Assembly: GCA_902796745.1 (NCBI GenBank)
Contig: CADBQC010000019.1
Location: 1 to 19,777 of the forward strand
Source of the DNA: an uncultured Pseudomonadota bacterium
GTDB lineage: Bacteria > Pseudomonadota > Alphaproteobacteria > RUG11792
DNA length: 19,777 nucleotides
Reading direction: 5' to 3'
Under the pieces are notes generated by a model. That model saw only the letters and a program-made list of their open reading frames with translations, ran no database searches and was not told the DNA's origin. Shown in pieces: positions 8,167 to 16,205 of the stretch. Both the position numbers and the translations under genes were made by a program. Position 1 is the stretch's first letter. Every line of letters begins with the position of its first letter.

Positions 8167-8586
8167 ATGCAAAGTAAAATCAATACGGAGTATCTGGATA
8201 AATGTCTTCAAACGCTACAAAAGTCGTATGAGATGATAAAGCAAGCTAATCAAAATACCGTTGAATATGAAATGTATAGGAATTCTCTAGTAAAAAGTTT
8301 TGAAATGACGTTAGAACAATGCGGTAAACTTTTGAAAAAGAAAATTTTGCCATTCTTTGCATCAAAGAGAGAAGTTGATAAGCTAACATTTAAGGACGTT
8401 TTTAGGCACGCATTTAAACATTCACTAATAGACGAACCAGCCGTTGTTAGATGGATGAAGTACAGAGATAATAGAAACAATACATCACACGACTACGGGC
8501 AAGAGTTTGCAGATGAGACATTGTCTCTCATTGAGAGTTTTATATGCGATGCACAGAAGCTGAAAATAATTATTGAAAATGCTTGA
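8167..8586 (+). CDS. HEPN-fold toxin, nucleotidyltransferase substrate-binding (HI0074-like)
   Basis: A 139-residue all-helical protein of the NTase_sub_bind (HI0074) type. Typical segments are KSFEMTLEQCGKLLKK (about 44-59), the stretch FKDVFRHAFKHSLIDE, then WMKYRDNRNNTSHDYG. The last contains the RX4HXY motif of HEPN toxins: Arg103, His108, Tyr110. In characterised HEPN/MNT pairs the HEPN protein is an RNase toxin and the partner MNT enzyme silences it by adding AMP to the tyrosine of this motif. That mechanism is family knowledge, not shown here. The gene overlaps its MNT partner by 8 nt, so the two are translated together. Start ATG 8167 has only a weak Shine-Dalgarno (gaaag). Confidence 0.88.
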   Translation: MQSKINTEYLDKCLQTLQKSYEMIKQANQNTVEYEMYRNSLVKSFEMTLEQCGKLLKKKILPFFASKREVDKLTFKDVFRHAFKHSLIDEPAVVRWMKYRDNRNNTSHDYGQEFADETLSLIESFICDAQKLKIIIENA

Positions 8587-8881
8587 TTTAAACACAAAAT
8601 ACATTTCAATCCTGAATCAAATTTTTGATACTTATTGTAAAAATGCTGAAATTTGGGCTTATGGTAGCAGAGTAAACGGAGATTGCCACAACGGTAGTGA
8701 CCTTGACCTTGTAGTAGTAAGTTATAACGAACCTGGCAAAAATTTAAGTGAGCTGAAGCGGTTAATCAACGAAAGCGACATTCCAATTTTAGTAGATATA
8801 TCTGAATTCGATGCATTACCGAAATCATTTCAGAACGAGATACAAAGAAATAAAATAATAATTTATGGAAATCCTACATAA
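8579..8881 (+). CDS. MNT-type minimal nucleotidyltransferase antitoxin
   Basis: A 100-residue minimal nucleotidyltransferase of the HI0073/MNT type. Its GSX10DXD active-site motif is exact: Gly29-Ser30 in YGSRVNG and Asp41-x-Asp43 in SDLDLVVV. A further acidic residue, Asp in ILVDISEFD, fits the third metal ligand. In HEPN/MNT (type VII) toxin-antitoxin modules this enzyme AMPylates and neutralises the HEPN toxin encoded just upstream. I chose ATG 8579, which gives an ATGCTTGA overlap with the end of the HEPN gene. A TTG two codons earlier (8573) is possible but unnecessary. Both catalytic motifs are intact, so the pair is probably functional, or was until recently. Confidence 0.9.
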   Translation: MLDLNTKYISILNQIFDTYCKNAEIWAYGSRVNGDCHNGSDLDLVVVSYNEPGKNLSELKRLINESDIPILVDISEFDALPKSFQNEIQRNKIIIYGNPT

Positions 8882-9200
8882 TTTTTACTTCTTATGCGAA
8901 GAGAACATCAAGTTGAGTAAATTGGCACAGAAAATATCGACTCCAATAAAGCAATTTTCTAAAGATGATTTGCTACAATGGGAAATTAAGCAAAAAGCTC
9001 AATTACAGCAGACAGTACTGCGCAGTTATTCCACCGTGCCAACTTCTTCGTTATACATATCGCGTTTACCTGAGCGGGTAAAGTTTCCTAGATTTTTGAA
9101 ATGTATTGTGAGGATTATGCCTGTTTTGGGTTTTATGTCTTTGTGTCTGAAATTAGTTCTAAAAATTCCGAAATCCAGTTTGAAACATTCATCAGAATAA
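8865..9200 (+). CDS. Doubtful small ORF after the HEPN/MNT pair
   Basis: A 111-codon frame whose ATG overlaps the end of the MNT gene by 17 nt. Its first 55 residues lie in sequence not used by another gene and are amphipathic and lysine-rich (ENIKLSKLAQKISTPIK). The remaining half runs antisense through the 3' end of lptD. It has no Shine-Dalgarno and no known domain. It may be chance, or the start of a third gene in the module whose true end was lost next to lptD. I give it little weight. Confidence 0.2.
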   Translation: MEILHNFYFLCEENIKLSKLAQKISTPIKQFSKDDLLQWEIKQKAQLQQTVLRSYSTVPTSSLYISRLPERVKFPRFLKCIVRIMPVLGFMSLCLKLVLKIPKSSLKHSSE

Positions 9201-11263
9201 CTTGCAAATATCGAATGAGCCAGATTATGTTTCCCTCCATGTGATGTCAGGTTGACTATTTGTGACGCTGAGATTTTCCAGAATTCATTAAACTTGTATC
9301 CGCAGTTTATCCCTAATTGAGATATCCCCTTTTCCTGAGTAAAGTTTATATTCTTGTCATACATATAGGTAATGCCAGCAGTAATTTTGTGATACTTGCC
9401 CGTCACACCAGTTTCAAATTGACGTATATCCTCCAGAATTGGTATGCCGACAAATCTTGTCCTTAGTGAAAAAATCTCATTTGGTTTTAAAACGGCACGC
9501 CCAACAATACTATCTCGACCTTTAAATCGCTCATCATCGCCGTTTGATGTGGCAAACGATTTTCCGACATAAAAGTTCAGCCAGCGACGTTTTGTGTTAT
9601 ACGTTGAATTCTCTATTCCGATGGATAGGCGTTCTCCGCGCTCTACCGAATCGTATCCACCAAATCTGCGTATTGAATGTAGATTTAAATCACTAAAATT
9701 GTCGAAAACGGAATCTTCTCGTTGTTTGATGTTAGCTCTCTTAGATGAAGTTTGGACACTGCTAAATGAAATTGTTGGATTCCATATCGACATTTGACTG
9801 TTAAATTTGCTTTCTAGTGGTGCGGATAAAGATATTTGATTTTCAAATATAGGAAACGTTTTTTGAACTTTATTGTTTTTGTCAGTCTCTTCATTCGTTT
9901 TGCTGATGTCGAATGTATCTGTTCTGATGGCGGAGTTAAAGTCGAGCAAAAATGGAGCAAAGTTAGTTAATTTCTGCCATTTTAGTGTGTTGGATGATCT
10001 AAAAAATTTTTCCGCACAAATTTCAGTTTTCTTTTCATTTCTGGTCAAATACATCGTGTCGCTATCAAATGATATTTCTCCACCAAGTGCATTCCCTCTG
10101 GTATTAAAGTTTATGTGAGGGAAAACCGCAGGGGCTGTTTCTTTTTCATCTGTTTGATACACATGTGCTTCTGTCGTTAGAAAATAATTTTTATTATAAA
10201 AATCTAAAGTTACGTGCGAATCATTGTATTTTTTTTCTGTATAAATGGATTTATGATGTGAGTGCATAACTGGATATTTGGATTTATAAGTCATATCGCT
10301 CGCGCGATTTAGTCTAATTGTTACACGTTTATTTTCTAGTTGGTGAGATTTTATAAGTGCATCTACATGCCATCTAGTGTGTCTTTCACGACGCTCTATT
10401 TCTTCTTTTGCTTTTTTTTCTTCATCAGTAAGTTCGCCATTTATTGATTTTTTTTTGCCCTTTGACAAAAAACTTGATGAAAATTCAAAATCAGCTTTTT
10501 CAAAAAGTTGCTTATATTCCGCAAGGCTAAAAAAGCGTCGCTTAGAATTTAGAAATGGGGTAAATTTCAACGATCTATCTGGACTAATGGCGATATATAA
10601 TGGAAATCCCATCAAAAATCCGATATCGCTATTTCTTCGGAAAACTGGAGTTAAAAAACCGGTTTTTTGCTTTACCTCAAAAGATGGATGTTCAAAATAC
10701 GGAGAAAATAAGATACTTTGCCCTTTTATCCTGAGTTTTACGTTTTTGTAAATGAATTTTTTCTTCTCACTGTCATATACAGCCTTGTCTGCAACCAAAT
10801 CCCACAGTGGGCGCGAGCAAGATGTTTCCCTGCAGGGAGAGTATGAGACGTTATCAAACGTATAAAGGTTGGAAGACTTTTTGCCTTTTTTGGCTTTTAT
10901 TTTTGATGAATCTTTCAAAACAACAATCAAAGTTTCTGCAATGGCGTCTTTAAATTTTTTCCCAAGGATTATATTTTTGGCGGTCAAAACATCACCATTA
11001 GGTTCCTTCATAATTGAATCCCCATAAAGGATTATATCCCCTGTTTTCTTGTTGTATTCGATGCTATCTGAATAAAGCTCTCTGGTTTTTATACTGTTCT
11101 CGAAAGTTTGAGTGACATGAACATCGCCGTGTGCCTTAACTATTCCACTTTTCGGATCATATGATACTCCGCTGGCTTCCAACACAATTTCTGCCCTTAG
11201 ATTAAAGCATGCGTTGCAAACTAAACAGATAATAAAAGTACACGATGTTCTATTCAAACGCAT
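9026..11263 (-). CDS. lptD: LPS-assembly outer-membrane protein LptD
   Basis: LptD forms, with LptE, the outer-membrane translocon that inserts lipopolysaccharide into the outer leaflet. The 745 residues show a signal peptide (TSCTFIICLVCNACFNLRA), an OstA/LptA-like beta-jellyroll (about 27-140: VSYDPKSGIVKAHGDVHV, ILYGDSIMKEPNGDVLTAKNI), and the LptD hallmark YSPCRETSCSRPLWDLVAD with Cys144 and Cys149. Next come SPYFEHPSFEVKQKTGFLTP and a long C-terminal beta barrel. Two further cysteines near the C-terminus (GINCGYKF, SDECFKL) could pair with the N-terminal ones, as the disulfides of E. coli LptD do. The usual surA/pdxA/ksgA neighbours are absent. The gene is alone on the minus strand, divergent from nusB. 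The start ATG 11263 lacks a clear Shine-Dalgarno but puts the signal peptide at the right place. Confidence 0.93.
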   Translation of the reverse strand: MRLNRTSCTFIICLVCNACFNLRAEIVLEASGVSYDPKSGIVKAHGDVHVTQTFENSIKTRELYSDSIEYNKKTGDIILYGDSIMKEPNGDVLTAKNIILGKKFKDAIAETLIVVLKDSSKIKAKKGKKSSNLYTFDNVSYSPCRETSCSRPLWDLVADKAVYDSEKKKFIYKNVKLRIKGQSILFSPYFEHPSFEVKQKTGFLTPVFRRNSDIGFLMGFPLYIAISPDRSLKFTPFLNSKRRFFSLAEYKQLFEKADFEFSSSFLSKGKKKSINGELTDEEKKAKEEIERRERHTRWHVDALIKSHQLENKRVTIRLNRASDMTYKSKYPVMHSHHKSIYTEKKYNDSHVTLDFYNKNYFLTTEAHVYQTDEKETAPAVFPHINFNTRGNALGGEISFDSDTMYLTRNEKKTEICAEKFFRSSNTLKWQKLTNFAPFLLDFNSAIRTDTFDISKTNEETDKNNKVQKTFPIFENQISLSAPLESKFNSQMSIWNPTISFSSVQTSSKRANIKQREDSVFDNFSDLNLHSIRRFGGYDSVERGERLSIGIENSTYNTKRRWLNFYVGKSFATSNGDDERFKGRDSIVGRAVLKPNEIFSLRTRFVGIPILEDIRQFETGVTGKYHKITAGITYMYDKNINFTQEKGISQLGINCGYKFNEFWKISASQIVNLTSHGGKHNLAHSIFASYSDECFKLDFGIFRTNFRHKDIKPKTGIILTIHFKNLGNFTRSGKRDMYNEEVGTVE

Positions 11264-11309
11264 TGGAGCATTAGAGGCATATCATTCAGTCTAGTTGATT
11301 TCTGCTGGT

Positions 11310-11338
11310 TTGTAAAATTTCATTAAACAAGGTATGAT
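11310..11338 (+). promoter_or_regulatory. Putative promoter of the nusB-holC-tsaD operon
   Basis: A -35 box TTGTAA (11310-11315, 4 of 6) and a -10 box TATGAT (11333-11338, 5 of 6) are separated by exactly 17 bp. Transcription would start near 11345, about 26 nt before the nusB GTG. It lies in the 107-nt gap shared with the divergent lptD. Confidence 0.45.
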
Positions 11339-11370
11339 GAATGGTATAGTTCTTACAGATATATAAAACA

Positions 11371-11817
11371 GTGGCTAAATCTTTAGGGGTATTTTCGAAA
11401 AGGTTAGCGCGAACTTTAGCTGTTCAGTTTATGTATCAGTTGCAAATGAAGGATATTCAATCTGTTTCTGATATAGAAGTTGATGATTTTATAAATACTT
11501 ATGCTAATGATAATGTAAATACTAAATTTTTTAAGAAGCTTGTTGCTAATTTTCAAAAATGCACGCACTTAGATGAGATGATCGAAAACGTACTTGAGGA
11601 TGGCAAAACGGTTTTGAACTCGCCTCCTGTTGAAATTTGCATCATCAAAACAGCATTAACAGAGATGATTTTTGAAAAAACTGATATTCCTGTGATAATT
11701 AACGAGTATGTTGAAATAGCTAAGGATTTTCTGGATGAAAAAAGTGCAAAATTTATTAATGCTCTTCTTGATAAAATTTCCAAGAAAGTTGAAAGAAAAT
11801 GTCTGAAAGAAGCGTAG
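11371..11817 (+). CDS. nusB: Transcription antitermination protein NusB
   Basis: NusB binds boxA RNA with S10 (NusE) and supports antitermination of rRNA transcription. The 148-residue all-helical protein has the family N-terminus (RLARTLAVQFMYQLQ, residues about 11-25), a middle helix ending NSPPVEICIIKTALTEMIF, and the conserved C-terminal block IPVIINEYVEIAKDFLDEKSAKFINALLDKI. The RNA-binding arginine-rich start is kept. Translation starts at GTG 11371: the frame is closed by TAG at 11347-11349, with no ATG in between. There is no clear Shine-Dalgarno. Its end overlaps the start of holC by 19 nt, so the two are co-translated. Nothing is missing. Confidence 0.93.
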   Translation: MAKSLGVFSKRLARTLAVQFMYQLQMKDIQSVSDIEVDDFINTYANDNVNTKFFKKLVANFQKCTHLDEMIENVLEDGKTVLNSPPVEICIIKTALTEMIFEKTDIPVIINEYVEIAKDFLDEKSAKFINALLDKISKKVERKCLKEA

Positions 11818-12263
11818 TGTTTTATGGGATTCAGACGGATTTTTGTCCGATAGCGTATAAACTAATTGAAAAAATGTATGCCTTGGGTGAACGGGTTTTG
11901 TTTCTCTGTAACAACGAAGATGAAGTGAATTTTTATAACTCGAAACTTTGGACTTCTGTGCAACTTTCGTTTATTCCAAGTGGAAATAAACGTACTATTT
12001 TGCCAGAGGATGCACAGTTTTGTTATGTTTGGTTTGCGACTGAAATCACACTTCTGAACACCCCAACTTGTCTTTTGCATAATGGACTAGATATTTCGAA
12101 TATGTCCGAACTTGAGCGATTTCAAAAAATTATTGATATATTTAATCTTGACGCAAAAAGTAGTGCAAAATCGCGAGCGCAGGTATATCTCCAAAATGGC
12201 TTTACAGATCAGAAATTTTGGTACCACAATGCTGGTACTTGGACACAAGGGAGTTTGGAATGA
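11799..12263 (+). CDS. holC: DNA polymerase III chi subunit
   Basis: Chi (HolC) joins the clamp loader to single-strand binding protein at the replication fork. The 154 residues show the family pattern: a first strand VVFYGI, a helix CPIAYKLIEKMYALGERVLFLCNNEDEVNF split by a turn, then YNSKLWTSVQLSFIPSG. The last matches the usual LD-x-x-LWT…SF-x-PHG, with serine replacing histidine. After a variable part come VWFATEI and LHNGLD. The ATG at 11799 lies inside nusB (19 nt overlap), and the stop overlaps the tsaD start as ATGA (12260-12263). In many proteobacteria holC lies beside pepA; here it sits between nusB and tsaD. Assignment rests on motif pattern only; chi proteins are weakly conserved. 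Confidence 0.85.
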   Translation: MSERSVVFYGIQTDFCPIAYKLIEKMYALGERVLFLCNNEDEVNFYNSKLWTSVQLSFIPSGNKRTILPEDAQFCYVWFATEITLLNTPTCLLHNGLDISNMSELERFQKIIDIFNLDAKSSAKSRAQVYLQNGFTDQKFWYHNAGTWTQGSLE

Positions 12264-13249
12264 AAGTCCTTGGCATTGAATCGAGCTGTGACGAAACAGC
12301 AGCGGCGGTAGTTTGTGATGCCCCAGAGCCTGAAGATCGCATCTTGTCGAACATAATAAATTCGCAAATACAACTGCATGCAAAGTATGGAGGTGTAGTC
12401 CCTGAGTTCGCAGCAAGAAGTCATGCAAAGGTGATTGATAAAGTCATAAATGAGGCATTATCACAAGCGAACTGCACACTTGACGATATTGATGTCATCG
12501 CTGCGACGGCAAGCCCGGGGTTAATCGGTGGGCTGTTGGTTGGGACTGTTTGTGCGAAAACCATATCAGCGCTTACCAACAAGCCATATATGCCGATAAA
12601 TCACCTTGAGGGACACTTACTTACATGTTGCTTGTGCAACAATATCGATTTTCCCTTCATGGCATTATTGACGTCCGGTGGTCATTTCTTCTTCGTTGAA
12701 GTTTTAGGAGTTGGTGAATATAAAATCCTAGGAAAAACATTGGACGATGCGGCAGGCGAATGTTTTGATAAAGTCGCTAAGATGCTCGGCTTCGAATACC
12801 CAGGCGGTATTGCTATCCAAAAACATGCCAAGTCAGGAGATCCAAATCGTTTTCAGTTTCCTATCCCACTGCAGAGAAGACCTGGGTGTGACGTTTCATT
12901 TTCTGGACTGAAAACGGCAGTGAAAAATCTCATAAGTTCTTTTGATAATCTGTCATATCAGGACAAATGCGACATTTCTGCTAGTTTTCAAAAAACTGTT
13001 GTGCACTTTATCATCAAGCAGTTGGGAAAGGCATTGAGAATGAGCTCGCATCATCCAAAAACACTGGTCGCTACAGGTGGAGTTGCTGCTAATTCTGAGC
13101 TTCGTGGCGCACTCACGGCGTTCTCATCGCAACATAATCTCCATTTCTACGCACCTCCGCTACCTCTGTGCACAGATAATGCAACCATGATAGCATGGGT
13201 AGCCATCGAACATCTGTCCTCCGGCTACCCCATCATACCTATCCTGTGA
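12260..13249 (+). CDS. tsaD: tRNA N6-adenosine threonylcarbamoyltransferase TsaD
   Basis: TsaD, with TsaB and TsaE, transfers the threonylcarbamoyl group to A37 of ANN-decoding tRNAs (t6A). The 329-residue protein has all ASKHA-fold blocks: VLGIESSCDETAAAV at the start, GGVVPEFAARSH, the metal-binding NHLEGH, SGGH, the stretch CFDKVAKMLGFEYPGG, then DVSFSGLKTAV, LVATGGVAANSELR, and LPLCTDNATMIAW. The usual SGGHT reads SGGHF, and the C-terminus is about ten residues shorter than in most homologues. Both are mild oddities. The start is ATG 12260, overlapping the holC stop (ATGA), with gggag eight nt upstream. A longer frame from 12218 would add 14 unrelated residues. It ends the nusB-holC-tsaD operon, converging with the USP-like gene 25 nt away. 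Confidence 0.95.
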   Translation: MKVLGIESSCDETAAAVVCDAPEPEDRILSNIINSQIQLHAKYGGVVPEFAARSHAKVIDKVINEALSQANCTLDDIDVIAATASPGLIGGLLVGTVCAKTISALTNKPYMPINHLEGHLLTCCLCNNIDFPFMALLTSGGHFFFVEVLGVGEYKILGKTLDDAAGECFDKVAKMLGFEYPGGIAIQKHAKSGDPNRFQFPIPLQRRPGCDVSFSGLKTAVKNLISSFDNLSYQDKCDISASFQKTVVHFIIKQLGKALRMSSHHPKTLVATGGVAANSELRGALTAFSSQHNLHFYAPPLPLCTDNATMIAWVAIEHLSSGYPIIPIL

Positions 13250-13274
13250 ATAATTTAGTTTAGCTGGCTGTGTC

Positions 13275-16205
13275 TCACGAAATTTGCTCGTAGAATATAA
13301 CTGTTGGAGCTTTAGCCATTTCTGTTGTTGAGTTATATAATTCCTGAGCGTTGGAAGCTGTTACATCTCTGCTCACATCGTTTATAGTGCTAAATCCTTG
13401 ATTTGTTAGCATTACAGGCTTATAGTGACCAGCAGTTGAGACAACTCCAGATACAAATGAATTTAGACGATATGTCTTCCGACCTTGTTCGTCTTGTAGA
13501 TAAATTATTTTAGGTAAATTCATATCGTTCAATTGAAGCTTTTCTAGCCCTGTTATCTTACTTCCTTCATATGCGTATACCAACACTTGAGGTAGCTGTT
13601 TGACAGAAATACCAGAATTCTTCAAAGAATTAAAATATGTGTTATTGAAGTCGGGCAACGATTTTATGTTGTGGGGCATCATAATCCTCCCATAACGTTC
13701 ATGTCCAAGAGCTATACCCAAAGATTTATTGCGTTGATCAGCATTGGAAAAACTGGATTCATCCATTGGTTGAATCTGTAAGGGAATACCATATGTCGCT
13801 CCTGTTGGAGGCTGTACTCCACAATTTGCCATCTGTTCTTGCAGAGGGTATAATATATCAAGTATGAAGGTCACTGCAGAATATCCGTCTTGCCTTTTAT
13901 CAACTTGGACATAAAAATCATTTAATAGATGGTCACGGGCTGGGTTAACAGTATTCTTAAAGTTATTCAGTGCCGCTTTGTAGAGTTCACTCCATGGTTT
14001 CGCTACTCCATTTTTATTCTCTATGTCAACTGAATCATACACCCTTGCATCGAAAATTACTTGGTAGTTCATTAAAGCGTCATATAGTTCCCTTACGGCT
14101 TCGTCATATTTCATCGCAGCTTGCAGCGAAACATTCGGAGCCTGTGAAAGAGTATATGCCATAGAGCCATCTCGACAAGCTGTTAGAAATTTGAACATCG
14201 CAGATATCAAGTGCGCATCAGGCGTTTTGTTTTTTGGTTGATTGTTGAAGCTTTGCTGTACAGCTGAATATATTAAATTCAGATTTGCTAGACACTGCAT
14301 AGTAGAGTTAAAATAGCACTTATTGACGGTGGTTTGTATGGTTCCATCTTCATTATAAAAACTATGTGTCAAATTATGTATTTCGTTCATGTTTCGTAGT
14401 GTTGGTACTGCATTTATTGATGTGAGCGCCTTCATTTGTCTAGACACCCCTACCCACCATCTAGGCGTACCTATGTTCGTTGCCCTCTTCATTGTCATTT
14501 GGTTCGGCATGTTCATGTTCACGAAGTTGTTCATGCTCATTGGCATATTTTGTGGAGGATTTTGATGGAAGTTATTGTTCTGGTTCATCCCCATGTTGTT
14601 CCGATTATTCCCGAAATTCGCATTCTGCATATTATTGTTTGGAACAAATCTATTGTTCATTTGAAACTGTCCCTGGAAGTTGTTGTTCTGGTTATTCATT
14701 CCAATGTTCGACCTTTGATTTAAATTCTGGAAAGTCATATTATACATATTATTATTTTGAACCAATTTCTGGTTCATTTGAGATCGTACCTGGAAGTTAT
14801 TCATGTTGTTGTTCATGCCCATCCCTATATTTTGTTGTGGATTTTGGGAGAAGTTGTTTTGAGTAGGCCCGAAATTCCGATTGTTGTTCTGGTTATTCAT
14901 CCTCATGTTCTGCGCTTGGAAGTTGTTCATACCCCCCACCGCATTCTGTGGTCTGCCGCTGTTCATCCCCACATTCTGCGCTCTGTTATTCATGTTATTG
15001 CTTGTATTCTGGTTAAGTACTTGGTTTACTCTTGATTTATTACTACTCTTTTGGTTGAGTTTGTCGTACTCAGCCTTCGACATATGTTTATTGTATCCGG
15101 TATTAGTCGGCATATTCATCTTATACGAATTTTCACTGATAATGTCATTCTTAACTTCATTCTTAATTTCATTCTTTGCTTTTTCCTGAACTGCATAGAA
15201 TTTATCACTATATTGTTGGTACAAATCTTGACCAATTGTTTCGGAAGATGCCGTGTCATTATCTACTACGTACATTGTGTGGATGTCTAGGGAGTCCATC
15301 TGCATCGTCGTATCTGTTCTCGTCACAATGAATTTCCCACAGTAACGCCCTACCTGACCTCTTCCACCAGGAATCTTATGATATTTTCCACCTACTGGAA
15401 TGAGCACCCGCGGAGGCATAAATTGACCTACATCTTTATTGTTGCGTGATTTTTCTAGGTCTGCTAGGTAATCATCTAGTCCTAACTCATTTACGTATCT
15501 CTTTATATCCTGTCCAGCTAGTTCTATTAGTTTGACAGCACTCTCTTGTTGTTCTCGCGGCACAAAGTTCGCTATGTATTCCTTGGTAGCATTGCGCACA
15601 ATGTGATCTATTATCCAATTCACCCTATTTTGTTTGTCAAAGGCTACAGCTTCACCTGTATAATTTAATGTATAATTTAAATAGTTATACAGCACAAACG
15701 CATTCCAGTTTTCTCTGGTATAATTCACATCTTTCGGGGAGACGCCGAATGTTACAAAGTGGTCGCTAAAGTATTGCCACTCCACCAAATATTGATTTTC
15801 TTTGTGAGTATCTTGCTTAACTTGGTCAATTTTTGGTTGATGCGTATCCCAGAACTTTTCAAACTCATTTCTCTTCTGGAAGCAATCAGCTATCGCTTTG
15901 GATATTACATTTAAAATCGAATCGTGATAGAAACCTTTTTTATAATCTTTTGCTATAAATTTTCCGAAATTTTCTGGATTTTCCATCTCCTCCAAAGCTT
16001 TTGCTTGCCAACTTTTTGTGATCATAAAGTGTTCAAAACCTTTTATACCTCTGTAAGGAAGCCTCTCTACATTTACAGAACGATTCGACGCACTGACCGG
16101 CTCAACCAAAACGGCCAAAGCCCCAGCAAGACACAACATTTTCATACTAGAATTCATAAAACATAAACTCATTAACGCATCACCACTACTAATAGTATAT
16201 CGCAT
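13275..16205 (-). CDS. Secreted USP-like (C19) deubiquitinase with N/M/Q-rich linker
   Basis: A 976-residue exported protein. A signal peptide (core MLCLAGALAVLVEPVSA) probably ends at residue 39. Later starts at residue 12 or 17 (ATG 16172 or 16157) would give a more normal signal length. Residues about 40-380 form a lysine- and tyrosine-rich domain I do not recognise. Residues about 386-571 are an Asn/Met/Gln-rich linker. From about residue 600 on, the order of a USP protease is seen: Cys box NKCYFNSTMQCLANL with nucleophile Cys630, Gln/Asp box RQDGYSAVTFILDIL (Gln772), a segment LPQVLVYAYEG then LPKIIYL, and the His box YRLNSFVSGVVSTAGHYKPV with His927. Asp943 in STINDVSRDV fits the third catalytic residue. 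In USPs this triad cleaves ubiquitin from lysines. Bacteria have no ubiquitin of this kind, so I infer a host-directed effector. The enzyme activity and its route out of the cell are not shown. Confidence 0.85.
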   Translation of the reverse strand: MRYTISSGDALMSLCFMNSSMKMLCLAGALAVLVEPVSASNRSVNVERLPYRGIKGFEHFMITKSWQAKALEEMENPENFGKFIAKDYKKGFYHDSILNVISKAIADCFQKRNEFEKFWDTHQPKIDQVKQDTHKENQYLVEWQYFSDHFVTFGVSPKDVNYTRENWNAFVLYNYLNYTLNYTGEAVAFDKQNRVNWIIDHIVRNATKEYIANFVPREQQESAVKLIELAGQDIKRYVNELGLDDYLADLEKSRNNKDVGQFMPPRVLIPVGGKYHKIPGGRGQVGRYCGKFIVTRTDTTMQMDSLDIHTMYVVDNDTASSETIGQDLYQQYSDKFYAVQEKAKNEIKNEVKNDIISENSYKMNMPTNTGYNKHMSKAEYDKLNQKSSNKSRVNQVLNQNTSNNMNNRAQNVGMNSGRPQNAVGGMNNFQAQNMRMNNQNNNRNFGPTQNNFSQNPQQNIGMGMNNNMNNFQVRSQMNQKLVQNNNMYNMTFQNLNQRSNIGMNNQNNNFQGQFQMNNRFVPNNNMQNANFGNNRNNMGMNQNNNFHQNPPQNMPMSMNNFVNMNMPNQMTMKRATNIGTPRWWVGVSRQMKALTSINAVPTLRNMNEIHNLTHSFYNEDGTIQTTVNKCYFNSTMQCLANLNLIYSAVQQSFNNQPKNKTPDAHLISAMFKFLTACRDGSMAYTLSQAPNVSLQAAMKYDEAVRELYDALMNYQVIFDARVYDSVDIENKNGVAKPWSELYKAALNNFKNTVNPARDHLLNDFYVQVDKRQDGYSAVTFILDILYPLQEQMANCGVQPPTGATYGIPLQIQPMDESSFSNADQRNKSLGIALGHERYGRIMMPHNIKSLPDFNNTYFNSLKNSGISVKQLPQVLVYAYEGSKITGLEKLQLNDMNLPKIIYLQDEQGRKTYRLNSFVSGVVSTAGHYKPVMLTNQGFSTINDVSRDVTASNAQELYNSTTEMAKAPTVIFYEQIS
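14490..15050 (-). repeat. Degenerate Asn/Met/Gln-rich repeat tract within the USP-like gene
   Basis: Codes for residues about 386-571 of the USP-like protein. It is made of loosely repeated units around MNNQNNN, FQNPxQN and NNMGMN, mostly Asn, Met, Gln, Phe and Pro with few charges. The DNA shows many near-copies of gttgttcat, gttattcat and ctggtt on the plus strand. The units differ too much to be recent copies. The same low complexity makes long but meaningless cysteine/serine-rich frames on the other strand. Confidence 0.75.

Noticed and set aside
14436..15290. Several plus-strand frames rich in Cys, Ser and His
   Set aside because: They are shadows created by the Asn/Met/Gln-rich codons of the USP-like gene on the other strand.
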